Assembly: GCF_000003195.3 (NCBI RefSeq)
Contig: NC_012873.2
Location: 49,881,166 to 49,945,165, forward strand
From: Sorghum bicolor
Lineage: Eukaryota; Streptophyta; Magnoliopsida; Poales; Poaceae
DNA length: 64,000 nucleotides
Reading direction: 5' to 3'
Both the position numbers and the translations under genes were made by a program. This document shows positions 11,495 through 22,756 of the stretch, in pieces. The notes under the pieces are model-generated. The model made no database searches. It had not been told where the DNA came from and worked only from the letters and a program-made list of their open reading frames with translations. How positions within the stretch are numbered: position 1 is the stretch's first letter; the number at the start of each line of letters is the position of its first letter.

Positions 11495-11830
11495 GAGCAT
11501 CTCTAAGAGTGCCCTATATTTCTTCCTCATCCATATTTTTCAGGAAAAAGAAAAAATCATCTCTAAGAGTCTCTCATATCTCTTTCCCATTTTTCTACAG
11601 AAGAAGTAGAAGGAGGTGGAAAAATAAAAGGAGAAAAATACAGGGTTCCTGACGCAAAAATATAAGACCAAATCGTAGAAAAAAGTGTAAAAAAAGCTTT
11701 CAAGATAAAAAAATAGAAAACTTTTGAAGATGACTTTTTCCTCTCTTTTTTCTTCCTACTAATAATAATTTAGGAGTTGGTAAATATCATATTTTGAGGA
11801 ACAAAATATGGGGAACTCTTGGTGATGCTC
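11495..11830. mobile_element. Tourist-like MITE (GAGCATCTCC family)
   Basis: Ends GAGCATCTCTAAGAGTG and CTCTTGGTGATGCTC, flanked by TAA at 11492-11494 and 11831-11833; 336 bp. Another partial left end of the same type lies just before it at 11470. Confidence 0.75.
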
Positions 11831-11833
11831 TAA

Positions 11834-12340
11834 GAGCTTCTCCAACAGTACCTAATAATTTATTCTAAAAATGTGTTTTTCAACACCAAAAAAAATTGGG
11901 AGAAAAAATATGACCATCTCTAACATTTTTAATAAATTCACTCCTAAGGTATAGAAGACAATTTTAAATCATGAATTCTAATACTATTTCTAAATTATCC
12001 TAGCCACTTTTATATTTTTTCTCCAATAACTCACTCCTAAAATATAGAAGACAATTTTACATCGGGAATCATAATACTATTTCTAAATTATCCCAACCAT
12101 TTTTATATATTTTTCTGTCTTGGACATTTGCATCAGGAACCTTTTGCTACTATTTTTTTGTCCTTCCACTGTAGATTGGGAGACCGATAAGGACCACACA
12201 TCTTTGCGCTCATTGTGTGATTTTTTCCAAGTGCCAAAAGATTAGGAGATAGTATTGGGACCTCTTGGAGATGGGGTTTTTTCTATTCTTGCAAAAAATC
12301 CTAGATTAGGAGGCTTTAGTGGGAACCCTTGGAGATGCTC
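11834..12340. mobile_element. Tourist-like MITE, adjacent copy sharing its TAA
   Basis: Ends GAGCTTCTCCAACAG and CCCTTGGAGATGCTC, with TAA at 11831-11833 and 12341-12343. It shares the middle TAA with the preceding element, so the two are in perfect tandem. The interior contains an internal duplication of CTAATACTATTTCTAAATTATCC. Confidence 0.7.
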
Positions 12341-12343
12341 TAA

Positions 12344-13237
12344 TATGATGTTTTTTGGTTTGAGAAATGAGTTGGTCTATCATCTTTTCACTCTTTTTTT
12401 AGTTTGTGAATTAGAATGAGTTGATCCATCATCACCTCATTTTCACATGAGGAATCAAAGGAGTTGACTTATTTCTTGAACCCTTATTCCTTAAAGGCTC
12501 ATCTAGAATTGAGTTATTCTTATTCCTACACTCTATAATTTTTCCAGTGCATGGCTTGGCATTGTCAGATTAAACTTATGCATATTGAGAAGGATGCGAT
12601 GAAAAACGGTACAAGATTAAACTTGTGCTTGTTGCGAAGCATGCGATGAAAAACGGTACAGATTCAGGATTTCAAAGTGAAGTTTTTCATCTTTTATTGT
12701 TGGTATATATTTGCTGTGTAGTTCACTTTTAACCAACAACCACTCATATGCCTGATATTATCCTAAACGCTAAACAATGGGTCACTTTGCCATTTAGATG
12801 TTATTTAAGTGACTACTTAAACCGGCAAAATGGGCATTTAAATAGGATAATAGCCAATTAAACAGAAACAATGTAGCATCACGTATCATTTTGCAAGGAC
12901 CTGTCCAGGTTAATCCAACTAAACCAAGTGTCATTCTCTTGACTGACTAGATTAAGGCCAATTCACCACGCTAATCCCTACTTTGTGCACTCCACTAGCG
13001 CAATGCATGAAATACATACCGCCATGAACCAAGTTTTATCTCACGCAAGTAGAGCACAATTTGCAAAGTGTACAGGAAGCTCACACTTTATACCCAACAT
13101 ATTTTGTTACCGTCTTAACTCACTTTCCTAATTTATTTGACAGTGGATTAGAGGTGCCCATCTCATCCACTTGATATGCCACCGATTGTACTCGAGCTTG
13201 TTCAAGTGGCCTCCCCATCGCAAGTGCCCCGTGCGTG
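12344..13237. other. Intergenic DNA with a short tandem duplication
   Basis: No gene. A roughly 46-bp unit is repeated head to tail at 12568-12613 and 12614-12660; both copies end GCGATGAAAAACGGTACA. The rest is unremarkable sequence up to the Mutator-like insertion. Confidence 0.5.
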
Positions 13238-13245
13238 CTCCTTGA
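13238..13245. repeat. Target-site duplication, left copy (CTCCTTGA)
   Basis: Eight bases immediately outside the left terminal repeat, repeated exactly at 23033-23040 outside the right one. Mutator-like elements make 8-11 bp duplications, so the size fits. Confidence 0.85.
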
Positions 13246-13505
13246 GAATTTTTTTTTTATTTTTAGCCCATTTTTAAAACAAATTTCAATTTTGACACGT
13301 TTTTGAAAAAAATTTCAAATCTAGGCCGTTTGGCCCCGCCACCATGCATGGCGGGGCAAAATCACTGGACCCCGCCATGCATGGTGGCGGGGTACACCCT
13401 GCCACGTGGCATTTGCATGGCACTCGTGGCTAAAGTGGGCTGACGTGGACCCCGCCGTGGATCATGGCGGGGTAGGGGTACCCCGCCGTGGATCATGGCG
13501 GGGTA
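13246..13505. repeat. Left terminal inverted repeat with palindromic modules
   Basis: An A/T-rich outer 75 bp is followed by four 23-bp modules CCCCGCC-N9-GGCGGGG at about 13336, 13370, 13450 and 13481. The first two contain ATGCATGG. A CCACGTGG-like box (13402) and TGACGTGGACC (13441) lie between them and recur in the right repeat. It probably holds transposase binding sites and the promoter of the rightward gene; that role is inference. Confidence 0.85.
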
Positions 13506-13740
13506 TGCCCGCGCCCTACTTAGCCGGCCGAACGGCCATCTTTCTCTCATTTCTCTCCCTCACTCAGCCCGAGGGTCTCTCTTTCTCTCCCTCTCTCACA
13601 CCCAAGCTCCGCTCTTCTCCGGTGCCCCTCCGCGTCGTCCTTCACCCCCATTGCCCCGCCTCGGCGTCCCTCTCCGCTGCGTATTCCCCACCTCGTCGTT
13701 CTCCACGGTTGTTTTTCCGGCCACCCCTCGTTTGGAGAAG

Positions 13741-13875
13741 GTAAATTTCTTACAACCTTTACGTTTTCATAGTTTAAATAACTTCAATTGTTTATTTTAA
13801 TATGTTTAGTAAGTCTCTTGTTACGTTACTTTGTTTAGTTATGTGATTTGTGTTGAATTATTTTCGCGTATTTAG
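13741..13875 (+). other. Leader intron of the rightward transposon gene
   Basis: GTAAAT donor at 13741 and acceptor TTTAG ending at 13875, directly before ATG. The leader exon lies just inside the terminal repeat (C/T-rich, 13500-13740). The transposase has the mirror-image arrangement. Confidence 0.6.
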
Positions 13876-15735
13876 ATGGAGGACTCGTATCGTGAGTCGA
13901 TTTGGCGAAAAAATGGTCGTCCTAGAGAGTTGTACCCCGATGTGTCTTGCAAGGATGCCCCCGTGCCTCCCGAGGAACCTATTCCTAACTGTGATTGTAG
14001 ACATCCGGCACACGTGAGCCAGTCGAGACATCCGGATACTGCGGCACGTTGCTTCTATACTTGTTATAGTTATAGCGTAAGTCACTGTGCCCTTTATTTT
14101 TCTTATTGGTTTTTTATGTTTTTATTCCCAATGAGACAATTGAAACTCTTTTGTAGCCCTACTTCCGGTGCTTTTTCTTCCAATGGATCGACGGGCCGGA
14201 CAAGTTTGATCATTGCAAACGTGAGTTGTTTACTCGCTGGGTTCCGCCCCCCCTAACCCTCCTCCTATGACGGAGGAAGAGAAGGCCGTCGCCTCTGCAC
14301 GGCGGCTCGAGGATCCTCCGAAGTGTCATTGCGGAGAACAAGCCGTGATAAATCCACGGAATGAACTAGAGTTTGTTTGTCCTCTGCGGCGTGAAGTAAG
14401 TTTTGATTCAATCTTAAAATTTCAGTTGGTATATGTGTGTTCTAATGTGTTCTTTTTGTAGGATCGTGGTTTTCGAAAGTGCCGTTTCAAGGAGTGGATC
14501 TATGGTCCAAAGAGCCATTGGCCAGAGCCTGAGAAGCAGGAGGAGGTTCTACAGTGGAAGAAGAAGCGGAGGTCTATTGCGCCTCCCGTGATGTGCAAAT
14601 GTGGTGTTGAAGCTAGCTACGGCCTAGTTCCTTCAGGTCTTGGGATTGGCCACTTCTGTGGCCACATGATCGACTATGATGAGGTTTGCTAGGACTGTGC
14701 ACATTTAGTACTACTATACTCATATATTTGTTTTTGTACGCTAACTTTGTATTCATATATTTCCCGTAACAGAGCACTCAGAAATGCAAATGGGAATCAT
14801 CTGATGATGTGTTTAAGTTCAAAGATGAATATAAGGCAAGAGTAGCAGTTCGCAAGACGAGAGGTTATCCTGCAAACTACGTCACTGATTTTGTGAAGGA
14901 CCATAAGAAGAAAATGCTTGCATTCGCCCAGGAGTTGCGTGTTCGTAACCCTGCGAGTATTGCATGGAAGAAGTGGTCCGAGGAGAGGGAAAAGGAGATA
15001 GAGGAGTACCGTGCAAGCAAGGCTGAAGAGCATGCAAGGAAGGCTGCGGAGGAGGCTGAGCGAGTTGAGATGCAATGCTTGAACGATACTATTGCCTCAT
15101 TATGTGCTAGTGAGTCATTTAATTTTTGAAAGTGAAACTGTTTGTTTCTCTGAAATGAATATGTTATTAATTCTTTAAATTTTGTACTTACAGAGATTGG
15201 ATGCACCGGAAACTGGCAAGCAGATGTGGGCCGTGCTAAGTACGCGGAGAATATGATATTAGGGCGGGACGGTGCAGTTGGTGGCACTGCTAGCCGTCCG
15301 ATTGTGGTCAAAGAGGAGGCCGAGGCGGAGGAAGACGACGACACCGGAAGGATAGGCGACCTCATTCGTCTTGCCGAGGAATTGGGGTACCCTCAGGAGG
15401 AGCATGACTATGAAATGGGAAGGATAGGCGACCTACTTCGTCTTTCAGAGGAGGGTGAGGCGTCAGGGCCGATGCCTGTCGGTGCCTCAGAGGAGGGTGA
15501 GGCTGCATACCACAACCAGAAGACATCGGTCTACGACTCATGGTGGCCAACAGACATGACCGAGGAAGAGGGACAGTTATACTCTCAGGCGGCAGAAGAG
15601 GCGGAGGCAGCTTACTACGAGAGACAGGCTAGTGAGGCCAAGGCAGCGGAGGCGAGCATGGGTAAGGAGGCTGTAGTGGACGATTGGGAGTCCGAGGACG
15701 AGTTGCTTACGCAGTGGTGCACGCAGTTTGATTGA
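13876..15735 (+). pseudogene. Transposon gene with three CxC zinc modules, coiled coil and acidic tail (frameshifted)
   Basis: Coding exons 13876-14076, 14157-14395, 14462-14683, 14773-15109 and 15194-15735, after a leader exon that ends at 13740 in the left terminal repeat. Summed length is 1541 nt, one base short of a 513-residue frame. The break is at a seven-C run (14247-14253), after which the frame shifts and resumes towards the ATG at 14267. The predicted protein begins with a GRF-like zinc module (C39, C41, C59, C63, then a CFFFQW core). Two more CxC modules follow (KCHCGEQ; MCKCGVE). Next comes a charged helical stretch rich in E/K/A, likely a coiled coil, then an acidic region with a repeated GRIGDL-RL-EE motif. 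GRF fingers bind nucleic acid in other proteins. Function in transposition is unknown; by position it corresponds to mudrB of MuDR, but I see no sequence reason to call it that. Confidence 0.8.
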
Positions 15736-16392
15736 TGTGGTAATGTATGTGAGTGGCTTAGGGATGAGACTTTTGTACTATGAAACTTGTCATGTAATAA
15801 TTTGTACTCCGACGTATTTCAATTTGATCGCTCCTCGCCAAAGTCCACAGCTGTCAGAATGTTTTAACTAACATAACAATTTAAAAAGATTTTCTAATAT
15901 GTTTAACTAATATAACAATTAAAAGTTTTGTTTCTTGCGTGTTTAGGTGCTATTTTTTTGTGTAATATTTAAAAAGCAATAGAGGAAGTCACTTTGATTA
16001 GTGCCATGAAAGGTACATGGGGTTCTGGCCAATTTCTGGCTACCCTGCCATGGCTGGGGGCGGGTTAGGGGTACCCCGCCATGCCCCATGGCGGGGTACC
16101 CCTAACCCGCCCCCAGCCATGGCGGGGTAGCCAGAAATTGGCCAGAACCTTTGCTGCAGTGTCTTTGTTCGGTTTTTGTTAACCGATTGTCCTGGTTCGC
16201 AGCTGGTTTGGCAAGACTGAGATTTTTACGTAAATACCAAAGATACTTTAGAACGAACAACTTAAATAATTCTCACTAATGCTTAAAAAAGGTACATCAA
16301 ATATCTAGAAATATGTCAGTTACCAACGTGCTGGAAATAACAATATGTCACAGGTACTACATGACAAGTCCCAACTGCTAAACATGTATAAT
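15736..16392. other. Convergent intergenic region of the transposon
   Basis: Separates the 3' end of the rightward gene from the 3' end of the leftward mobile-domain gene. It contains the palindrome listed separately. Otherwise it is AT-rich with repeated AACTAA-AACAATTAAAA phrases, and no gene is visible. Confidence 0.7.
16021..16149. repeat. Near-perfect 63-bp-arm palindrome between convergent genes
   Basis: Left arm 16021-16083 and right arm 16087-16149 are inverted copies with one mismatch (CCCTGCC against CCCCGCC) around a CCC spacer. Each arm contains the GGCGGGG/CCCCGCC module of the terminal repeats. Transcripts of either strand would form a long hairpin. Possible roles are a shared transcription end, a source of small RNAs, or an internal transposase-binding site. 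Confidence 0.9.
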
Positions 16393-19166
16393 CTAATCAT
16401 CGCCAGGGATGTAGCGGTTTCGCGGCTTCCGTCGCCTCCTAGGATTGGTAGGCACCACGTTGCTTGTCCACCCCACGTCCGTGCGGTCTCGCCGCTGCCT
16501 CTCGCGCTGCCGCCTATGGACACGCTCCATCTCCTGTGTGGACGAAGTACCCTGCAAACAAGCACCCTAATGAGCAATTTTAATTTTTGAATCATGCAAA
16601 TATAGAAAAGTAAAAGCACAGCATAGGCACCTGGTGCTCGACGTGTGTGTACTCCTCCTGTGTGTACTCCACCCCCTGTGTGTACTCCACCCCCTGTGTG
16701 TACTCCACCCCCTGTGTGTACTCCTCCTATGTGTACTCCACCCCCTGTGTACCAATAGGAGCACCGCCTAGCTGTGAGGTACCCATCTCCTCGTGACCGG
16801 TGAACTCCCACTGTAACTCGTCGTCGTCGTCGTCGCCACTAGTCGTGGAGTACTGAAGGGCCTCGTCGTCATCGTCCACGTCCGCTGGACCCTTCCCTGT
16901 GTACTGCGGAGTACGTACAGAGGAGGAAGCGGCCCTAGCCGAAGTAGCTCTGGTGGACATCGAGGCCGTCTGGCTCCTAGACAACATGGGGTGCAACGGA
17001 GGCGCATATGTCGTGTCTGCACAGCTCAGCTTAGCCGCTAACTTCTTGCAGCCCTTTTTGATTTTCTGCAGGTTAAAATGACAACATGCATTATTCAGTT
17101 GTAATTGCTTTGTAATAATGAATTTTTTTATCGAAAGTACCTTCACAAAGCTGCGAAGAGGGTTGCTCTTGTCGTCTCTACTCCGGAACAGTTGCCTACT
17201 AGCTTCCTCGGAGTAGTTAGACAACTGTTGTGACTACAACATCACACACAACATTAACTCGATCATTTGGACAACTGTTGTGCCATAAACATCAAATAAT
17301 ACATGAAAGTCCAAGGTACTTACCACATATCTATTTAAGGGGGCCCTAAGAACCTGTTTGTCAACCCTTTGCGCCTCGTCGAACGCATCGGTGATGTCAT
17401 CCTCACCACCCTCATCTGCAGGGGTGTTGGTGTACGGGACCATGATATGAGTCCTCGTACTCCGGTGCAGCCACTGTAGGTACTCCATCCATCTGGCCGG
17501 GTCGTGCGGTGGTAGTGAGTTGACGAGGGGAACCTGCCTGTGATACCAAGTCTGCAAATGTGCATCGTGCCTGACCGCCCAATCCTTTTGCGTGGACCGG
17601 AACCTACGATCAATCCTGCAAAAATATATTGCATTAGCAACGAGCCAGTTTATGGAAACAAACAAAGTGCCATCATACCTATGCAGCTCAGCGTTTGTGG
17701 AATACAGCGGTGGAATCCCCTGCAGCCTCCCGAACTGTCTGTAAACCCTGCAAGGGTAGTGCATCTCGACCACGTGGAAGAAGATGAGTGGGCCATCGTA
17801 AAGCCAATCGCTATCCTCCTCCTCGCAGCATGGACTAAGGTACCCCTCTAGCTCCCACCGAGACCACGGTGACCATGTGACCTGCAAAATTTGTAAACTT
17901 ATTTTTAGTATTTCAAAATAAAACGCATTAATAGTGCATTTAGTACTAAAAGTGAATTGAACTTACGTAGTTGTGTGTCAACATGTCTAGCTCGTCAGTG
18001 TACTGCCTGTACCTCCTGTCTGCTTCGCCCCTGACTACCTTAGCATCTGTCCAGAGGAAAAGGGCGGTGGGTCCAACATCTTCATGCACCCATACCTGCA
18101 ATTAACACAAACATAATGTCACAAATGCCTTAAGTGTTATGAACAAATCGAAATAGCAAATGCACTTACAGGCAAACCCGGAGGTTTAGTGGGCCTTCCA
18201 ACTGGAAAACGCTCCCAAATCCAAACCTGAAGTAGATATGAGCAGCCACCTAGGTTTCCATTCGAAGACTGGCGACGACAGGCCTGGCAAAGCTGACGGT
18301 ATGTCCATGCAAGCACCGCGGTACCCCAACTGTAGCCGGCAATGTTGTCCAGTGGCTGCATAAGGATCCTCAGGAAAATCCAGCTGATGCTGTCTCCTGA
18401 GGAATCAGGGAACAAGAAACCCCCCAAGAAGTGCCACAACCACACCTTTGCATACATCTCCACCTCATGATCTGGAGCATCAGGTGGTGGTCCTGCACCA
18501 AAGTTCTGCGTAATCCAAGACGTCGAGACTCCTGAGGTCTTCCTGCAATTACCAGTAAACCAATATTGTATAAATATAGATGTATCTAAAATGGTTGTAT
18601 TAGTAATTTCAATGGGACTCAAATATGAACTTACTTGGTGCCTTTAACTTCAGCATCTGATGGCCGCCTGCCACAAAACTCCTGTACCAAGTCTAGCCAA
18701 GTAGACTCATCGACGACCCCAGTCACCGGATGACCAGACAAACTCAAACACAATATCATCTTCACATCCTGCAATGTGATAGTCATTTCTCCACAAGGTG
18801 TGTGGAAGGTGTGCGTCTCTGGTCTCCACCTGCATCGTTATAATGTTGTGTATATCAATTATTTGAGGGCACATATTTAACAAACAAATTAAAGTAATGT
18901 AAAATGCTATGTTACCTGTCAACAAAAGCAGTAAGAACTGCAGGGTCTAGAGTGGGAAGTCCACTGTTGTAGACCCGGACGATCTCAAGAAAGCCTGCAC
19001 GACGAATGTACGGCGCGTATCGCTCGTTCCAGCTGTGTACGTGGTGCGTGCGACCACGAAGCACACACAACGGCCTCTGCTGCTCCGACAAGGCCTTGGC
19101 CCGGTGGTCCTTGTCGTAGTCCGCCTCAATGAGGCTAAAGCGGGGATGAGGTGCCCGCGCCGCCAT
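16393..19166 (-). CDS. Plant mobile domain (MAIN/MAIL-like) protein gene in the transposon, with a premature TAG
   Basis: Nine exons (minus strand): 18916-19166, 18635-18829, 18170-18542, 17967-18095, 17679-17881, 17324-17615, 17141-17233, 16631-17065, 16393-16551. All are GT-AG and in frame, 2130 nt or 709 residues. The N-terminal ~500 residues carry the plant mobile domain, with the signature FVDRWRPETHTFHTPCGE followed by MTITLQDV (about residues 81-106). Host proteins with this domain (MAIN, MAIL1) act in silencing and meristem maintenance, and the domain is known from several transposon classes. A Ser-rich linker, an Asp run and a six-residue QGVEYT repeat follow, then a basic tail in the last exon. 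One repeat unit reads TAG instead of CAG (16727-16729), which would stop translation about 85 residues early. The sequence after it, including the last exon, is still open. The acceptor-like TTTTGAAACAG 10 nt before the ATG suggests a leader intron. Confidence 0.85.
16640..16755 (-). repeat. In-frame 18-bp tandem repeat (QGVEYT units)
   Basis: Three or more 18-bp units of the form CAGGGGGTGGAGTACACA (minus strand), with shortened EEYT units at both ends. It lies in the penultimate exon of the mobile-domain gene and preserves the frame except for the TAG unit at 16727-16729. Confidence 0.85.
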
Positions 19167-19301
19167 CGTAGCCCGCCTGTTTCAAAAATGAAATAAACAA
19201 CATTAGTACAATTATTAACATTAGTAATAAGACAAAGCAAGTAAATTTGAAGACAAATAACATAAATGCATGATTACTAAGAATTTTGATAAGCACAAAG
19301 A

Positions 19302-22022
19302 TTAATAAACAACCTCTTGTCTACCCCTCCTATGAAATCTAGCGTTATGACCAGGTTTCTTGCAAATGCTGCATAGGTTCTGCGCACGTTCTTCGTTGAA
19401 GTCACCGCCACCATACATGTCATCGCCATAACCTTTCATATTGTCCATATCGCCTTTCAGTCGCTTCTTCTTCCTCCTTCCCTTCCCTACCTTTCTTAGA
19501 TCCGGATAAGGCACGTAGTCCTCACCATAATATGGAGGCCACTGCGACTCGTCAAGGTACGGCTCGAAACTCTTCTCCCAAACATTTAGGGTGTTGGCAC
19601 GGAGATACAAGGGTGACATGTATGGTTCAACTGTATGGTCAAAACCTCTAAGCCGACAAGACGTAATCATGTGTGAGCAAGGGGCATGCATGATCTGAGG
19701 TACGTTGCAACTGCATTCTACTTTTTCGAGATCCACACGGTACGTTCGCCCACCAAATCGTTCGCCGCCAAGGTTTGTGCCCCCTCTAGCTCGTACGCTA
19801 AAAACAAGTCTTTCTCGTCCATAGGGCTCACCAACCTGTTGCTTGGACAACTCCTCAGCCTCCTGCAAATATTCGTGTGCAGCCTTCCCCCATCTTCCAA
19901 GCTCCTCTTCATTCCTCAGGGCTAGGCCATACCGCGTAACAAAATATTCATTGCACTTCTTAAAAGAGAACTCAACAATACCGGACACTGGTAGAGATCG
20001 AACGCCTTTGAACACACGATTGAAAGACTCAGAGGAGTTTGTTGTCATTATGCCATACCGAATCCCACCCTCATCATATGCTAATGCCCACTTCGCTTTA
20101 TTTTCCATCTGCTGATCTAACCATTCCTTGCCCGCTCGGTTCATCATCTTCTGTAGTTCCGCCATTGTCTCCTTAAACTGGTGTTCCGTACGTTTATTAC
20201 AAAGTTCCTTTAACTTGTCTGCCACCTCCTTCTTCCGTTGACGGCGCCAGAAATTAGCGGCAAAATGCCTCATGCACCAACGATGCACTAGGGGTGGGTG
20301 CCCATCAATGTGTTCACCGGCAGCATTAAGAATTCCAATGTGACGGTCCGATATCAAACAAATGGTGCGAGAAGGACCAAGGACGTGAAGACGGAGCAGA
20401 CGCATGAACCATGACCACGAATCATTGTTCTCCCCCTCTGCCAAAGCAAAAGCCAGTGGCACAATTTGATTCTCAGGGTCTACAGCAGCAGCCATCATCA
20501 ATGTACCTCTATATTTGCCGGTGAGGAATGTGCCGTCAACTAGAACAACTGGCCGGCAATACTGAAATGCACGCTTACACTGATCAAAATACCAGAACAC
20601 ACGGTACAGAATATGCCTCAACGGGTTCTAAAGATAAAACCCTCCTGTGTATATGAACCATCTCATGCCAGGGTTGAAGTGTTGCATTGCACACAAAATG
20701 CGTGGAACCCTGTTATAGGCTTCCTCCCAACTACCCCACCGAATTGCCAGGGCAATTTGCTTTGCCCGCCAGGCCTTTCCATATGTTACCTCATACCCAA
20801 CAAAAGTGGCTATGGTCTCCTGCAAGAAAGACACCGATACGTCGTTGTCCGCATCTACAAGACCCAATATACGGCGAGCAAGGTACCGAGCCGTCAACTG
20901 GGGATGGTACCGTTTGCCCTTGTTAGTCTGGCATCTGTGCGGCTGCTCCACTGAAGTTACCTTCCACTTCCCATCACTCGACCGTTTCCGTGCATTCAAC
21001 TTCCACGTGCACGGGAACCCTGCCTTGCATACTATTTGAAATTTTACCTCCTTGTCGGAATGCCGAACCGTGTACGGCCTATGATGATACACAGCATAGT
21101 CCTGAAGGAACAACTTCATCTCAGACATCGTATTGAAAAGCATTCCCTTCCTGAGTATTAAATTTTCATGGTTGTACAATGATTCCTTACAAATCTGCAA
21201 ACCCGTGTCACAAACCGCCATATGCGACATGCTGACATCCATATAATTTGGAACACCGGTAAAGGGCAAGCCAGCCTCCCTCAGCTGTGTAAGCTCTGCC
21301 GATGTATAAGAGGGTGGTGCAACGTAAGGTTCCGCCACTCGAACCCGACCCCATCCTTCGTATTCCTCTCCATCAACTGGATACCCTGTGGCTAAATTGC
21401 CGTGAGTGTGCGTTGCATGAAGTACCTCAAGCGGAACTCCTGAGGGCATGCCACGAACCGATGCACACATGCCAGGTGAACCTACTTCCTCATTTTCTGA
21501 TTCCTCAGAATCAGAGCAAACATCATCACCAATCATTTCATCCTCTGCCGCCTCATTCTCCTCTTGTTCAAACTCGTCTACATCAAAATCATTTCTTATT
21601 TGACCAACTGGAGGAGATTGAACCCGCTCCTGCGTCCAATTACCATCCAAGTCCATACTCTCCATAGTTTGTTGGACCTGCACACCACAATCACCACCGT
21701 CGTCGAAGGACGGCTCCTCATTCTCAACAGTCTCCAACACCAACTCAGCCATGCCTACATTCGAACCTTGGATGACCTTATTGTATCGGGACCACTCAGC
21801 TTGGTTGCACAACTCCATCATCACATAGTGTGCCCTATTCTTTCCAACATCAAACCTACCCTTTAGTGTGAAAGAATCGCCAAACTTCAAACTCAAACGC
21901 TCACATAGATCACTAAAACTAGGGGGACCATCAAACCATTCCAAATCCTCAGACATATCCTCAAACTGACAATCCTCTCTCCTAACACTTCCTCCGTAAA
22001 AAACTCTTACACCGTAATCCAT
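19302..22022 (-). pseudogene. mudrA-like: MURA-type Mutator-like transposase interrupted by one TAG
   Basis: Catalyses cut-and-paste transposition through the terminal repeats. The reading frame runs 907 codons from ATG at 22022 to the stop at 19302-19304 and is broken only by a TAG at 20628-20630 (codon 465). Domain order: an acidic N-terminal region with a MuDR-type N-terminal domain to ~210, then a zinc-binding MuDR DNA-binding region (~300-385, with FPCTWKLNARK). The MULE catalytic domain follows, with Asp in VLVDGTFL (~496), Asp in LISDRH (~559) and Glu in TTNSSESFNR (~665), the DDE triad. C-terminal are a SWIM finger (CSC...CSH) and a CCHH-type knuckle (CSICKKPGHNARFH). Frame is identical on both sides of the TAG and the flanking residues continue the domain, so a nonsense mutation is likelier than an intron. 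Stop-codon readthrough cannot be excluded. Confidence 0.93.
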
Positions 22023-22394
22023 CTACAAAACGATTTAACATCCGATCATCAAATATACTAAATTTTAAATAACTAACTAAGTACTTACTAAGTAATAACT
22101 AACAAACTAAACCCTTAACCCAAATAATAAATAACTAAATTATCAACTATACTAACCTAAATTATCAACTTTATCAACTATACTAACCTAAATTATCAAC
22201 TATACTAACCTAAATTATCAACTAACTAACTAACTTACTAAGTAATTACTACATAACTAACTAACCTAAACCCTAAATTAATAACTCTAATAATATTAAA
22301 TAACTAAAAAAGTTAAACTATTAAAAAAACTAATAATAATTGTTAAATAATAATAATAAATAGCTAATAATAATAGTTTAATTTAAAAAAATAC
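22023..22394 (-). other. Leader intron of the transposase, with tandem repeats
   Basis: Donor GAAG/GTATTTTT at 22394 and acceptor TTTTGTAG at 22023, immediately before the ATG. The intron is AT-rich and contains a tandem repeat around 22139-22230 built on AACTATACTAACCTAAATT. Confidence 0.7.
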
Positions 22395-22756
22395 CTTCAC
22401 CGGAGGCCTCAACGGAGAGATGGGGCACGGAGCCGGGCGGCCTCCAAGGCAGCCGAGGGGGACCCCCGTACCAGCCCGCGGCCGGCGGGGCGTCCAGGCG
22501 CGGCTCGGCGCGGCCACGTCCGCGGCCGCGGCGGGCTGGCAAGGGGCGGGGCGCGGACGCGGCCTGCGGGCACGGGGGCGCGGGGCGGGGTGCGCGCCGC
22601 GGCGGCGGGAGCGGGGCTGGGGCCGGGGCGCGGGGGCTGGGGCGGTGGCGGCGCGGGCGCAGGGCGAGGTGCGCGGCGGCGGCGGGTGCGTGCGCGGCGG
22701 GGTGTGGGGGAGGACGCGTTTGAAACAGAGACCGCGGCCTTATCACTGCAGGGTGC
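22395..22756 (-). other. Very GC-rich leader exon/promoter of the transposase
   Basis: Over 80% G+C by eye, with many CpG and CGCGGC runs. Long open frames occur in several phases on both strands, but this is a composition effect: none shows a domain and they read into the terminal repeat. Best read as 5' leader and proximal promoter. Confidence 0.5.

Noticed and set aside
14221..14281. Short intron removing the frameshift in the zinc-module gene
   Set aside because: A GTGAGT donor exists at 14221, but the only usable AG gives an intron of about 61 bp, below usual plant size. It would also delete the conserved tail of the first module.
19166..19302. Transposase and mobile-domain gene as one fused protein
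   Set aside because: No donor near the transposase end joins in phase to the acceptor before the mobile-domain ATG; the only good GT would put the second gene out of frame.
20622..20630. Intron explaining the TAG in the transposase
   Set aside because: Frame is the same on both sides, no donor/acceptor pair brackets the TAG within the conserved domain, and flanking residues read as continuous domain sequence.
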